Origin: DATAXP01 sp036272935
Lineage (GTDB): Bacteria; Planctomycetota; Planctomycetia; Pirellulales; PNKZ01
Direction of reading: 5' to 3'
Length of the DNA stretch: 64,000 bases
Assembly: GCA_036272935.1 (NCBI GenBank)
Contig: DATAXP010000003.1
Location: 62,001-126,000, forward strand
Below are positions 41,906 to 49,776 of the stretch, one piece after another. A model generated the notes under the pieces. It did not search any database. It saw nothing but the letters and a program-made list of their open reading frames with translations, and was not told the DNA's origin. Within the stretch, counting starts at the first letter, position 1. Each line of letters starts with the position of its first letter. Both the position numbers and the translations under genes were made by a program.

Positions 41906-42070
41906 TCGGCCCAAGGCTCATCGCTAAACTGGACGCAGACCCACCAAATTCTCTGAACCATACACGATGGTTCACGATGGCGCCGGGAAGCGGCGCAAAG
42001 ATTTCGGGTGGCGGGCTTCGTGCGCCTGTTAAGCTGTGAGCGTGGCAGCGCTCGTGAAGATGATAGGGAC

Positions 42071-42117
42071 GGTTAGCCGCGACGCTCGAGCGGATCGCTG
42101 ACGCGTCGCGGCTAACC
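42071..42117. repeat. 15-bp perfect inverted repeat, TTAGCC family
   Basis: GGTTAGCCGCGACGC (42071-42085) and GCGTCGCGGCTAACC (42103-42117) are perfect arms with a 17-base loop. It lies 20 bases downstream of the amidotransferase-like gene (reverse strand) and may act as its terminator. Confidence 0.75.
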
Positions 42118-42137
42118 GGGTTCCCCATCGAGTCACG

Positions 42138-42884
42138 CTAGGCGGCAATCTTCAGGACCGACACGTCGCCCGTGATGCCGCAGACGAATTCTTCAAAGAT
42201 TCGCAGGTCGAGAGCCGACGCCGAGTTGCTCTCGGGATGGAACTGCGTGCCGAAGGCAAACCAGTCGGGGCGGATGCTCTCGATTGCCTCGACCACGCCG
42301 TCGGGACAGCGGGCGGTGACGACAAATCCTTCCGCGATGGTGTCGACGGCCATGTGGTGGAAGCTGTTCACCCGGATTTCGCCTTCGCCGTACACGCGCT
42401 CCATGAGCGTGCCGGGCACCACTTCCAAGGCGTGGCGATGGGCCGGATCGAGCGAGTCCTGGTGCGGCAGCGCCTTGGGCATGTCCTCGGGGATGTGCAG
42501 GAACAGGTTCCCCCCCTCGGTGATGTTGAGCAACTGCATACCGACGCCGATCCCCATCACCGGCAAGCGACGATCGGCCACCAGTTTCATCAAGCGGCGG
42601 TCGAACCCTTCGCGCCGGCTGGCCAGCGTCCGCACCGAGGGGTGCAGCATGAAGCCATCGCGGCGCGGATCGAGATCGGCCCCGCCGACGAACACGATGC
42701 CGTCCAACATGTCGAGCACCCGCTCGAGGTTGGCGTCGTCGTCCATCGGAGCGATAATCACCGGCACGCCACCGGCCTTCACGATCGAATCGTAATAACC
42801 CTCACTCACGTAGCTGAACGCCGGCGCATCCTTCTTGGCGGCGCGGTAGTCCATGTTCAGACCGATCAGGGGCTTGTTGTTCAT
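42138..42884 (-). CDS. Class I glutamine-amidotransferase homologue lacking the catalytic Cys
   Basis: A 248-residue protein of the gamma-glutamyl-GABA hydrolase (PuuD) group: GIVFVGGADLDPRR, LPVMGIGVGMQLLNITEGG, VNSFHHMAVDTIAEGFVVTA, WFAFGTQFHPES. The nucleophile Cys of GICxGMQ is replaced by Gly113 (GIGVGMQ). The His and Glu of FHPE (216, 218) remain. Hydrolysis by the normal route is therefore not possible. It may be a binding or regulatory protein. AAGGAGAGT precedes ATG 42884. It appears monocistronic. Confidence 0.88.
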   Translation of the reverse strand: MNNKPLIGLNMDYRAAKKDAPAFSYVSEGYYDSIVKAGGVPVIIAPMDDDANLERVLDMLDGIVFVGGADLDPRRDGFMLHPSVRTLASRREGFDRRLMKLVADRRLPVMGIGVGMQLLNITEGGNLFLHIPEDMPKALPHQDSLDPAHRHALEVVPGTLMERVYGEGEIRVNSFHHMAVDTIAEGFVVTARCPDGVVEAIESIRPDWFAFGTQFHPESNSASALDLRIFEEFVCGITGDVSVLKIAA

Positions 42885-43384
42885 TTTCCACTCTCCTTAA
42901 ACGAGGGACGCATCCTTGGTCCCGGAGGAACAATGCTCGGGTCTGTCCGACCGAGGCGCCTCTTGACCAGTAACCGAGAGTGGGAGCGAAGCTACAGGTC
43001 CGAGGGAATGACCTACCGGCGACATCCTGCCGCCAGAGCGCATCGGCGACACGCGGCCGCCGGTGTATCGAAACATCGTGTTCCGAGCGTCATCCCTAAC
43101 ACCATCGCGTCGTGCGATTGCCGCATGACTTGCAGCCGATCGCGCCCATCCTTAGGCACTGGGTCTAGAAGAGGTATTGCGGAATACTTTCACCTCGGTT
43201 CCGCATCGCATTCGAGCCGTGCATCTGCACGGCCAAACGCGACAGAGCGGTTTATACGCTCAAGTTTCGGAAACGCAATGATTTAGCCGATTTTGCGGCC
43301 CGGCAGGCGTGCTTGCACAACATCAGGTGCTAGCTCCGCTTGGCCGCTTGCGGTTTAGCACGTCGGACCTCTATCCTGACGAGC
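42885..43384. other. 500-base divergent gap, no gene found
   Basis: This separates two divergent genes. I see no frame with coding character. A perfect hairpin GCCGTGCA-TC-TGCACGGC (43216-43233) and a smaller palindrome GTATT-GCG-GAATAC near 43170 are present. Neither is followed by a T-run, so they may be operators. No clear -35/-10 pair was found. Confidence 0.4.
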
Positions 43385-44488
43385 ATGCGCTATGAAAACG
43401 TCTGCATCGAGTCGTTTGGCTATACGCTGCCCGAGGAAATCGTCACCAGCGAGGCGATCGAAACCGCCCTGGAACCGCTGTACTCGCGGCTGCGGCTGCC
43501 GGCGGGGCGACTGGAACTGATGACCGGCATTCGTGAGCGCCGCTTCTGGCCGCCAGGGACGCTGCCCAGCGGACCGAGCGTCGCCAGTGCCGAGCGCGCC
43601 ATCGCGGCGGCGGGAATCGATCGCCGCGAGATCGGCGCGCTGATTCACGGCTCCGTCTGCCGCGATTACTTGGAACCGGCGACGGCGGCAACGGTCCACC
43701 ATCGGCTTGGCCTCTTCGCGGACTGCCTAATCTACGACGTCTCGAACGCGTGCCTCGGCATACTCAACGGCATGGTGCAGGTGGCGAACATGATTGAGCT
43801 GGGGCAGATTCGCGCCGGCCTGGTCGTTGGCACCGAGAGCGCCCGACCGCTGGTCGAAACAACGATCGCCCAGCTCAACGCCGATACGACGCTCACCCGC
43901 GATTCGGTGAAGATGGCCGTCGCGTCACTGACGATCGGCTCGGGGAGCGTGGCCGCGTTGCTCACCGCTCGGCGGCTTAGCACAACCGGCAACCGCTTGA
44001 TGAACGTCGTCGCTCGGGCCGAAACGGCCGGCCATCGCTTGTGCCACAGCGGCCGCGACGAGGCGGTCGGCGACGGTATGCAGCCGATCATGCACACCGA
44101 CAGCGAACGGCTGATGCGCGAAGGGGTGGCGGCCGCGGCCCCCGCGTTCCGCGCATTCCTCGACGAGCTTGGCTGGTCGGCGGACCAGGTCGACAAGACC
44201 TTCTGCCACCAAGTCGGCGTCGCCCATCGCCGGCTGATGTTCGAGACGCTCGGCCTAGACCCGGCCATCGACTTTTCAACCGTTGAATGGCTTGGCAACA
44301 CCGGCACCGTTGCTCTGCCGATTACGATGGCCTTCGGCATCGAACAAGGCCGCTTGCAGAAAAGCGACCATGTCGCGCTGCTGGGCATCGGCTCAGGCAT
44401 CAACGTGCTGATGCTCGGCGTCGACTGGCAAGCCGCGCCAGCCGCCGTCCCCCATCCGCACACGCGCAGCAAGACGCTTGCAGTTTAG
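43385..44488 (+). CDS. 3-oxoacyl-ACP synthase III-like (FabH/OleA family)
   Basis: A 367-residue thiolase-fold enzyme from ATG 43385. The triad is visible: Cys123 in YDVSNACLGILNG, His275 in KTFCHQVGVAHRRL and Asn305 in WLGNTGTVALPITM. GVGTES-type text (VVGTESARPLVETTIAQLNA) and LLGIGSGINVLMLGVDW end the fold. It condenses an acyl-CoA or acyl-ACP with malonyl-ACP, or two acyl chains if OleA-like. It is longer than E. coli FabH (about 317). It lies near the reverse-strand fatty-acid cluster (45160-51036) and may provide starter units. Confidence 0.9.
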   Translation: MRYENVCIESFGYTLPEEIVTSEAIETALEPLYSRLRLPAGRLELMTGIRERRFWPPGTLPSGPSVASAERAIAAAGIDRREIGALIHGSVCRDYLEPATAATVHHRLGLFADCLIYDVSNACLGILNGMVQVANMIELGQIRAGLVVGTESARPLVETTIAQLNADTTLTRDSVKMAVASLTIGSGSVAALLTARRLSTTGNRLMNVVARAETAGHRLCHSGRDEAVGDGMQPIMHTDSERLMREGVAAAAPAFRAFLDELGWSADQVDKTFCHQVGVAHRRLMFETLGLDPAIDFSTVEWLGNTGTVALPITMAFGIEQGRLQKSDHVALLGIGSGINVLMLGVDWQAAPAAVPHPHTRSKTLAV

Positions 44489-44560
44489 CGTTCGACGCCC
44501 CGGCCGCGCCGCGAAACTCGCCCTATGCTTTGATAGGGCCGAGTCTCCCACGCCGCCCAG

Positions 44561-45202
44561 GTGCGACCCGTGCAAATCACCCGAAACGACGACGATGCCC
44601 TCGTGTTCGAGACGGTCGATCTGGCTTCGCGCCGAACTGCCATGATCGCCGCCGCCGCCCTGGCGGCAATTGCCGACGCCGTGATCGCAATCTCCACAGC
44701 GATTCATTATCGGAATGAGCTGCTCACGCTGCAGGCTTGGGTTTCCATGTTGGGAGCCGTGGGCTTTCTCGCAGTGCCGCTCGCGCTTGTCTATGCCCAG
44801 CCTTATGGTATGTGCGCCGCATTCGATCGACGGGCGCGGCGAGTCCTGATCGTCCGGCCTTGCCTGCAACGAACGATTCGGCAAGAACTCGATTTCGATC
44901 AGATCACGCGAGTCGTCGTCGAATCATATTCGACCCGATACGGCACTGCGTGGCACGTGCTGCTGCTGACAAACCGTGGGCGCAAAATCTCGCTAGGCGA
45001 CCCGTCGTTGGCACCGGCCGTCGTGCTCGCCGCGGCTGACGGTTCAATGACCCGTGAGCAAATCGCTCACGAGGCCCGCAACAACTACGCCGCGCTCGTG
45101 CGCGAATGCCTCGGCCTATCGTCACTGACCAACGTTGAGTGCGACGCGTCCTCGGCGAGCTATTTGTCCATGGCGCGCTTGGTCAGCTCGCGGTCGAAAT
45201 AA
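44561..45202 (+). CDS. Hypothetical membrane protein
   Basis: A 213-residue protein starting at GTG 44561. Two transmembrane helices (AMIAAAALAAIADAVIAIST and WVSMLGAVGFLAVPLALVYA) precede a soluble part with LDFDQITRVVVESYSTRYGT-AWHVLLLTNRGRKISLG, which recalls PH-like membrane-bound domains. It is otherwise unrecognised. Its end overlaps the 3' end of the convergent fabI gene by 43 bases. Confidence 0.65.
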   Translation: MRPVQITRNDDDALVFETVDLASRRTAMIAAAALAAIADAVIAISTAIHYRNELLTLQAWVSMLGAVGFLAVPLALVYAQPYGMCAAFDRRARRVLIVRPCLQRTIRQELDFDQITRVVVESYSTRYGTAWHVLLLTNRGRKISLGDPSLAPAVVLAAADGSMTREQIAHEARNNYAALVRECLGLSSLTNVECDASSASYLSMARLVSSRSK

Positions 45203-45963
45203 TTCACTTCCATGCCGGCGTCGACAACCACGCGCTGGGCGTTGATGCCGCTGGAGCGCGGGCTGAGCAGGAACGCGGCGACGTTAGCCACCTCTTCGGT
45301 CCGCACCGCCTGGCGGCGCAGCGTCGCCTGCTCGGCGTAAAGATACGCATCGACATAGCCCGGGATGCCGGCCGAGGCGGAGGTCTTCAGTAGCCCTGGC
45401 GCCACGGCATTGAACCGCACGCGCGAGAACTGACTGAACGCCTTGGCCAGGAAGACCAGTGACGAATCGAGCGCCGCCTTCACCGGAGCCATGAAGCCGT
45501 AATTCTCGCTCGCCATGCGCGTGGTCGAGATGGAGATCGTGACGACCGAGGCATCGGGATCGAGCAGCTTCTCGAAGGCCCGCGCGATCGCCATGAGCGA
45601 ATAGCACGAAATATCGACCGACCGCAGGAAGGCGGCCTTCGCCGTGTGATGGAACGGCTTCACGCCATCCGGCGAATAATCGGCAAAAGCGATCGAGTGC
45701 ACGATGCCGTGGATCACGGGATGCCGGCCGGCAATCTTGTCGCACACACGCGCGATCTGCTCGTCGAACTCGACATCGCAGACGTACACCTCGGCCGGGT
45801 CAACGAGTTTCGCAACCGACTGCCGCCGCTCTTCACTGCGCACCACGTAGACCACGTTCGCCCCGGCCTCGGTCAACACCCGGCCCACATGCCAGGCCAC
45901 GCTCTTGCGATTGGCGACGCCGAACACGACGATCGTCTTGCCGGCAAGCTGCAGGAAATCCAT
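45160..45963 (-). CDS. fabI: Enoyl-ACP reductase (FabI-type)
   Basis: A 267-residue SDR enzyme from ATG 45963. It has VVFGVANRKSVAWHVGRVLT (variant Rossmann motif of FabI), GIVHSIAFADYSPDGVKPFH, and Tyr-x6-Lys in ENYGFMAPVKAALDSSLVFL, then RFNAVAPGLLKTSASAGIPG. It reduces trans-2-enoyl-ACP using NAD(P)H, the last step of chain elongation. It is the last gene of the reverse-strand cluster KAS-II, ACP, two oxidoreductases, FabZ-like, FabI. A large palindromic repeat occupies the space before its start. Confidence 0.93.
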   Translation of the reverse strand: MDFLQLAGKTIVVFGVANRKSVAWHVGRVLTEAGANVVYVVRSEERRQSVAKLVDPAEVYVCDVEFDEQIARVCDKIAGRHPVIHGIVHSIAFADYSPDGVKPFHHTAKAAFLRSVDISCYSLMAIARAFEKLLDPDASVVTISISTTRMASENYGFMAPVKAALDSSLVFLAKAFSQFSRVRFNAVAPGLLKTSASAGIPGYVDAYLYAEQATLRRQAVRTEEVANVAAFLLSPRSSGINAQRVVVDAGMEVNYFDRELTKRAMDK

Positions 45964-45970
45964 CGGAATG

Positions 45971-46062
45971 ACCACAGAGGCACAGAGACACGGAGAAAGC
46001 ACAGAGAGGCAATTCTAATATCCGCTGCTGCGTGCGTCCTCTGTGCCTCCGTGTCTCTGTGG
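45971..46062. repeat. ACAGAGGCACAGAGACACGGAG inverted repeat (about 92 bp)
   Basis: ACCACAGAGGCACAGAGACA at the left is opposed by CTGTGCCTCCGTGTCTCTGT plus GGT at the right, giving a long imperfect hairpin. It fills the gap between the FabZ-like stop and the fabI start. This type of repeat occurs widely in intergenic DNA of various bacteria. Confidence 0.75.
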
Positions 46063-46491
46063 TTATTCTGCCGCGGCCAAGGCGCACGCGAATTCCAGCC
46101 GCACGGCGACTTTTCCGGCGCACGACACTTTAGCCTTCATGAAAAACGCGTCGGCCAGACGCTCGACGAATTCCGCTTCGATCTCGATCGTGTCGCCGGG
46201 ACGGATCATGTGCTTGAATCGCACATCGTTCATGCGCGTCGCCACGGGGACGCCCTTGGCAGCTTCACCGACGTACCGCGACAGCAACACCGCGCCGGCC
46301 TGCATGGCCGCTTCGCAAAGAATGACGCCGGGCGTGAGCGGATGACCGGGGTAATGGCCGGCGTAAAAATGCTCGTCGCCGGTGAACGTCTTGCGGCAAA
46401 CGATCCGCTGATCGTTCCAGCTCACAATTTCGTCCAAGAATAAAAACGGCGGGCGATGCGGGATCGCGGCAAGAATCTGATCGCGACTCAT
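46063..46491 (-). CDS. FabZ-like 3-hydroxyacyl-ACP dehydratase
   Basis: A 142-residue hot-dog protein. IPHRPPFLFLDEIVSWNDQR, HFYAGHYPGHPLTPGVILCE (active His in HYPGHP and Glu in CEAAMQ) and ATRMNDVRFKHMIRPGDTIE match FabZ. It dehydrates 3-hydroxyacyl-ACP. ATG 46491 is used; GTG 46509 would overlap the preceding stop (GTGA) and is equally possible. It lies 14 bases after the oxidoreductase gene. Confidence 0.92.
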   Translation of the reverse strand: MSRDQILAAIPHRPPFLFLDEIVSWNDQRIVCRKTFTGDEHFYAGHYPGHPLTPGVILCEAAMQAGAVLLSRYVGEAAKGVPVATRMNDVRFKHMIRPGDTIEIEAEFVERLADAFFMKAKVSCAGKVAVRLEFACALAAAE

Positions 46492-46505
46492 TGTTTGCCC
46501 AAGAC

Positions 46506-47951
46506 TCACTGCACGCTTGCCGCCGAGTGAGCTGCCGCGCGGCGCATCAGGTAGCTGTCGACGTCGTTGCTGACGATCACGCCGTAGTTCATCGCTCCCA
46601 GCCAGCCCGACATGATGATCCCCACGCTGCCGGCGTGATACAGCCCCGGCACCTGCTCGGGCACCGCGCGGCTCACGGCAAGCCCTTCAAACTTGGTGCC
46701 AAAGCTCGCACCTTGCTGATGGCGGGTGTAACGCTCGAAAGTGCGCGGCGTCGAGGCTTCCACATAATCAAGCTTCGTGCGAATGTCGGGGACGTATTTC
46801 TCGATGGCCGCGAGCGTGGTTTCGATCAAGTCACGCTTGCTGGCTTGGTATTCGTCCTCGGGCAACGTGGCCCAATCGCCGTAGTTGGCGTTGGTGCTCG
46901 AGACGATCAGCGACCGATCGCTGCCGGGGCGAGTGCGCGGATAATAGAACGAGTAAGTCCGGCTTGTGACGTCGCGGCTCAAGAGCGCCTCGGTGCGGAA
47001 CAGCGGCGCAGTGGAGCTGAACAGCAGGTCGCCGCAGGCTTCGTCGAGCGCCTCGCCCGGTTTCAAGGCCATATACACCTGGCCGCTCGAGTTGTTGAGC
47101 CGCACCGCACGGGCGTCGTCGACAAACTTGCGGTCGAAATGCTCCTCGCCGACCAGGCCGAAGATCGTGCTCTTGAGGTTGGCGTTTGACACTACGGCGC
47201 CGCAGCCGATCCGCCGGCCGTTCACCGTCACGCCGTCGACGCGCCCGTCGTGAATGTGGATTTTCTGCACTTCGCTGCGGATGCGCAGGTCGACGCTGTT
47301 GCGCAGCATTTCGTCGCGCATCAAGCCGATCAGCCGATCGGTGCCACCCTGGAACGTGAACACTCCCTTCGACATGAAGTTGCTGAACACGATGCCGTAA
47401 CTGATCGCCGGGTCTTCGAGCGTCGAGCCGTTGGCGTAGGTGATTGGCTCCATGAGCAGCCGGATCACGTCCTCGCGGCCGGGGAAGTAGCGTTCGAACA
47501 GTTGGCCGACGCTGGTCGTCTGGTCGTCGTAAAAGTTCATGCCACGGGCGGCATCGAAGAATGCGACGACACTTTCATGCGGCACCGCGAAGCGCTCGGT
47601 CAGCAAGCGCGTGAAGTCGTCACGGTTAAACGTGGTGGTGAGCGAGAACATTGGATTGTCGAAGCGGATGTTCTTCAACTGCACGATCGAGTCGGCAATC
47701 TCCTGCGTCCAGTAGCGCCGGCAGCTTTTGATCATGCCGACCGGAAAGCCGTGCAACGAGATATCGAAAATGTGCCCGCCGCGGCGTTTGAACCACGTGG
47801 CCATCCCGCCGAGCTGGTAATGATGCTCCAGCAGCAGCACCGAGCGTCCGGCCTTGGCCAGCGTGTTGGCGGCGGTCAGCCCGGCCAGACCGCTGCCGAT
47901 GACGATCACGTCGTAGTGGTCGGCGGCGTCTTTGAGGAAATCTTTGGGCAT
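46506..47951 (-). CDS. CrtI/phytoene-desaturase-like FAD oxidoreductase 1
   Basis: A 481-residue flavoprotein. An FAD motif YDVIVIGSGLAGLTAANTLA with GRSVLLLEHHYQLGGMATWF is at the N-terminus. VFTFQGGTDRLIGLMRDEML, VVSNANLKSTIFGLVGEEHF and the C-terminal GLYHAGSVGIIMSGWLGAMN-YGVIVSNDV are typical of CrtI, CrtISO and retinol saturase enzymes. These remove or isomerise double bonds in long chains. Placement between ACP/KAS and FabZ/FabI genes suggests it works on ACP-bound or freshly made acyl chains. About 20% longer spacing repeats lie upstream. No phytoene synthase is near, arguing against carotenoid synthesis. Confidence 0.9.
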   Translation of the reverse strand: MPKDFLKDAADHYDVIVIGSGLAGLTAANTLAKAGRSVLLLEHHYQLGGMATWFKRRGGHIFDISLHGFPVGMIKSCRRYWTQEIADSIVQLKNIRFDNPMFSLTTTFNRDDFTRLLTERFAVPHESVVAFFDAARGMNFYDDQTTSVGQLFERYFPGREDVIRLLMEPITYANGSTLEDPAISYGIVFSNFMSKGVFTFQGGTDRLIGLMRDEMLRNSVDLRIRSEVQKIHIHDGRVDGVTVNGRRIGCGAVVSNANLKSTIFGLVGEEHFDRKFVDDARAVRLNNSSGQVYMALKPGEALDEACGDLLFSSTAPLFRTEALLSRDVTSRTYSFYYPRTRPGSDRSLIVSSTNANYGDWATLPEDEYQASKRDLIETTLAAIEKYVPDIRTKLDYVEASTPRTFERYTRHQQGASFGTKFEGLAVSRAVPEQVPGLYHAGSVGIIMSGWLGAMNYGVIVSNDVDSYLMRRAAAHSAASVQ

Positions 47952-47961
47952 GCCGCGGAGC

Positions 47962-48028
47962 GATGAGCAATCAGCAATTAGCGATTAGCCGGCAGCTAAC
48001 TGCTCATTGCTAACTGCTAACTGCTTTC
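47962..48028. repeat. TTAGC/GCTAAC short repeats
   Basis: CAGCAATTAGCGATTAGC and the tandem CTAACTGCTCATTGCTAACT, followed by another GCTAACTGC, form a short array of near-repeats. The stop codon of the second oxidoreductase (TAG at 48017-48019) comes from this repeat. Confidence 0.6.
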
Positions 48029-49402
48029 CTCCATCAACAAATGTTTATTCGCCATCGAAATGCCGCTGATGATCGAACCGATGATCCCCACCCATCCTTG
48101 ATCCGTGCCGCACACGAATAGGTTGCTCAAGTGCGTACGGCCGTCGGGATGCTTGTCGGGCGCGCCATAGATCGCCCCGTTCAAGTGCCCGGTGAAACGT
48201 CGTACCGTCGTGGGGGTGAACATGTCGGTCGCGATCACCGAGCTGCGGAAGTCGGGAACGAAGCGGACGGCCGACGCCGCCAGTTCATCGTACCCGCGCA
48301 GCTTGGCGCGTCGATAGTCGTCCTCACTCAGCGAAGCCCAGCGATCGAAGTTCGCCAGCGCCGTCACGCGCATCAGCCCCTCGCCCGAGGGCTCATCGTA
48401 GACAAAATTGTTCGGCGAACAGATCACCCCGCTGCGCACGTCCATCAACGTGTCGGGCTTTTGCCAACGGAATTGCTGGCTATCGTTGAAGAACACGATC
48501 GTGCGGTCACAACCCAATTGCCGTGGCTGAACATTGAGCACCGACATCGATTCGACGAACGACAATTGTCCGGCCGAGCGGGCGTCGACCTCGCTGACAT
48601 CTTCGCACAGCCGCATCGTCTCCAACCAACCGGCGCTCGACAGAATCGTGCGCCCCTCGACCTGGGTTTCATCGTCGAGCGTCACGGTCCGGGCTTCTTC
48701 GCCCTCGACCGCGATCGACCGCACGCCGGCGCGGAGCCGCAATTCACCGCCGAGGTCTTTGAACTTGCGCACGAGTTTTTTCAGGATGAGCCTGACGCCC
48801 GCCAGCGGCCGGGCAAGCCCCTCGCAATAAATGCTGCGGAACATGACGCAGAACTGCGACCAATCCATATCGTGCTCGCGTGCCGAGCCGTAGTACAGCA
48901 GTGGGCACAGCAGCATCTCGACGAGCAACGGATCGCTGATCGTTTCGTTCAGGATCGCACGGGCCGATTGCGTGTCGGCCGAGAAATCGAGATCGTCGTA
49001 GTCGCCGATCCGCGCGACGAGCGCTCGAAACCGATCGATCTGCTTCGGGAATTTCTGGGCGATCTCCGCTTCGAGGCGGCGGAAGTCGTTATCGAACTCG
49101 AGCGTGATGCCCGGAAACGCCACTCGTGAACCAACCTGCGGCTTCAGGGCTAGTTCGTCCCAGCCGATGCGCAGTTGCCGCAGCAGCCGGGCGAGCGGGC
49201 CGCGCTTGGTCCCTTTCGGGACGTAGTTCGTGATGGCGTGTAGGCCGACATCGTAATTGCGACCATCAAGGCGGTAGAACGAATTGAGCCCGCCGATCGT
49301 CGTGTGCCGTTCGAGGATGCACACCCGGCGATCGTAATACGCCAGCCGAATGCCCGCAGCCAGCCCCGACAGCCCGGCACCGATGATCAGCGTGTCGTAC
49401 AT
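48017..49402 (-). CDS. CrtI-like FAD oxidoreductase 2
   Basis: A 461-residue flavoprotein paralogous in type to the one at 46506. It has MYDTLIIGAGLSGLAAGIRL (FAD fold), CILERHTTIGGLNSFYRLDG, FKDLGGELRLRAGVRSIAVE, TILSSAGWLETMRLCEDVSE and the ending LFVCGTDQGWVGIIGSIISG-ISMANKHLL. Two such enzymes in a fatty-acid operon are uncommon outside planctomycetes. The last residues (MEESS) and the stop are set by a repeat. It starts at ATG 49402, 90 bases after the ACP stop. Confidence 0.9.
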   Translation of the reverse strand: MYDTLIIGAGLSGLAAGIRLAYYDRRVCILERHTTIGGLNSFYRLDGRNYDVGLHAITNYVPKGTKRGPLARLLRQLRIGWDELALKPQVGSRVAFPGITLEFDNDFRRLEAEIAQKFPKQIDRFRALVARIGDYDDLDFSADTQSARAILNETISDPLLVEMLLCPLLYYGSAREHDMDWSQFCVMFRSIYCEGLARPLAGVRLILKKLVRKFKDLGGELRLRAGVRSIAVEGEEARTVTLDDETQVEGRTILSSAGWLETMRLCEDVSEVDARSAGQLSFVESMSVLNVQPRQLGCDRTIVFFNDSQQFRWQKPDTLMDVRSGVICSPNNFVYDEPSGEGLMRVTALANFDRWASLSEDDYRRAKLRGYDELAASAVRFVPDFRSSVIATDMFTPTTVRRFTGHLNGAIYGAPDKHPDGRTHLSNLFVCGTDQGWVGIIGSIISGISMANKHLLMEESS

Positions 49403-49414
49403 GGAGGGGCCAGA

Positions 49415-49450
49415 GATTAGGGGGCAGGGATTAGGGGGCAGGGAGCAGGG
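49415..49450. repeat. 14-bp tandem repeat (GATTAGGGGGCAGG)
   Basis: GATTAGGGGGCAGG occurs twice in tandem at 49415-49428 and 49429-49442, followed by a shorter partial copy. It fills the gap between the ACP and oxidoreductase 2 genes. Confidence 0.65.
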
Positions 49451-49491
49451 ACACGTGTAGCAGGCCGAATCCTGAATCCCGACCGCCGACC

Positions 49492-49752
49492 CTAGGTCTT
49501 CGCCAGATCGCGCATGCGCGGCTCGAGATACGCCACGGTGCTGTCCATCGACCGCAACTGGGGATAGTCCTCTTCGGGAACCTGGATGCGGTAGCGCTTA
49601 CGTAGTTCCATCACGATGTCCAAGAAGTCCATGCTGTCCAGCTCGAGCTGCTCGCGGAACGACACGTCGTCCTTCAGGCCGCTGAGGTCGCTATCGGGCG
49701 CGATGTCCGAAAGGATTTCGAGGACCGCGTCTTTAATTTCCGCCGATGTCAT
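49492..49752 (-). CDS. Acyl carrier protein
   Basis: An 86-residue ACP. VSFREQLELDSMDFLDIVME contains the DSMD site whose Ser carries phosphopantetheine. Acidic helices flank it (AVLEILSDIAPDSDLSGL; EEDYPQLRSMDSTVAYLE). It is 24 bases downstream of the KAS-II gene. It is probably a dedicated ACP of this cluster and a substrate of the AcpS at 31044. Confidence 0.93.
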   Translation of the reverse strand: MTSAEIKDAVLEILSDIAPDSDLSGLKDDVSFREQLELDSMDFLDIVMELRKRYRIQVPEEDYPQLRSMDSTVAYLEPRMRDLAKT

Positions 49753-49776
49753 GCAGCGACGCTCCAGAAAGCCAAT

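Noticed and set aside
46506..49402. Carotenoid biosynthesis operon
   Set aside because: Two CrtI-like genes are present but no phytoene synthase or cyclase; neighbours are fatty-acid genes.
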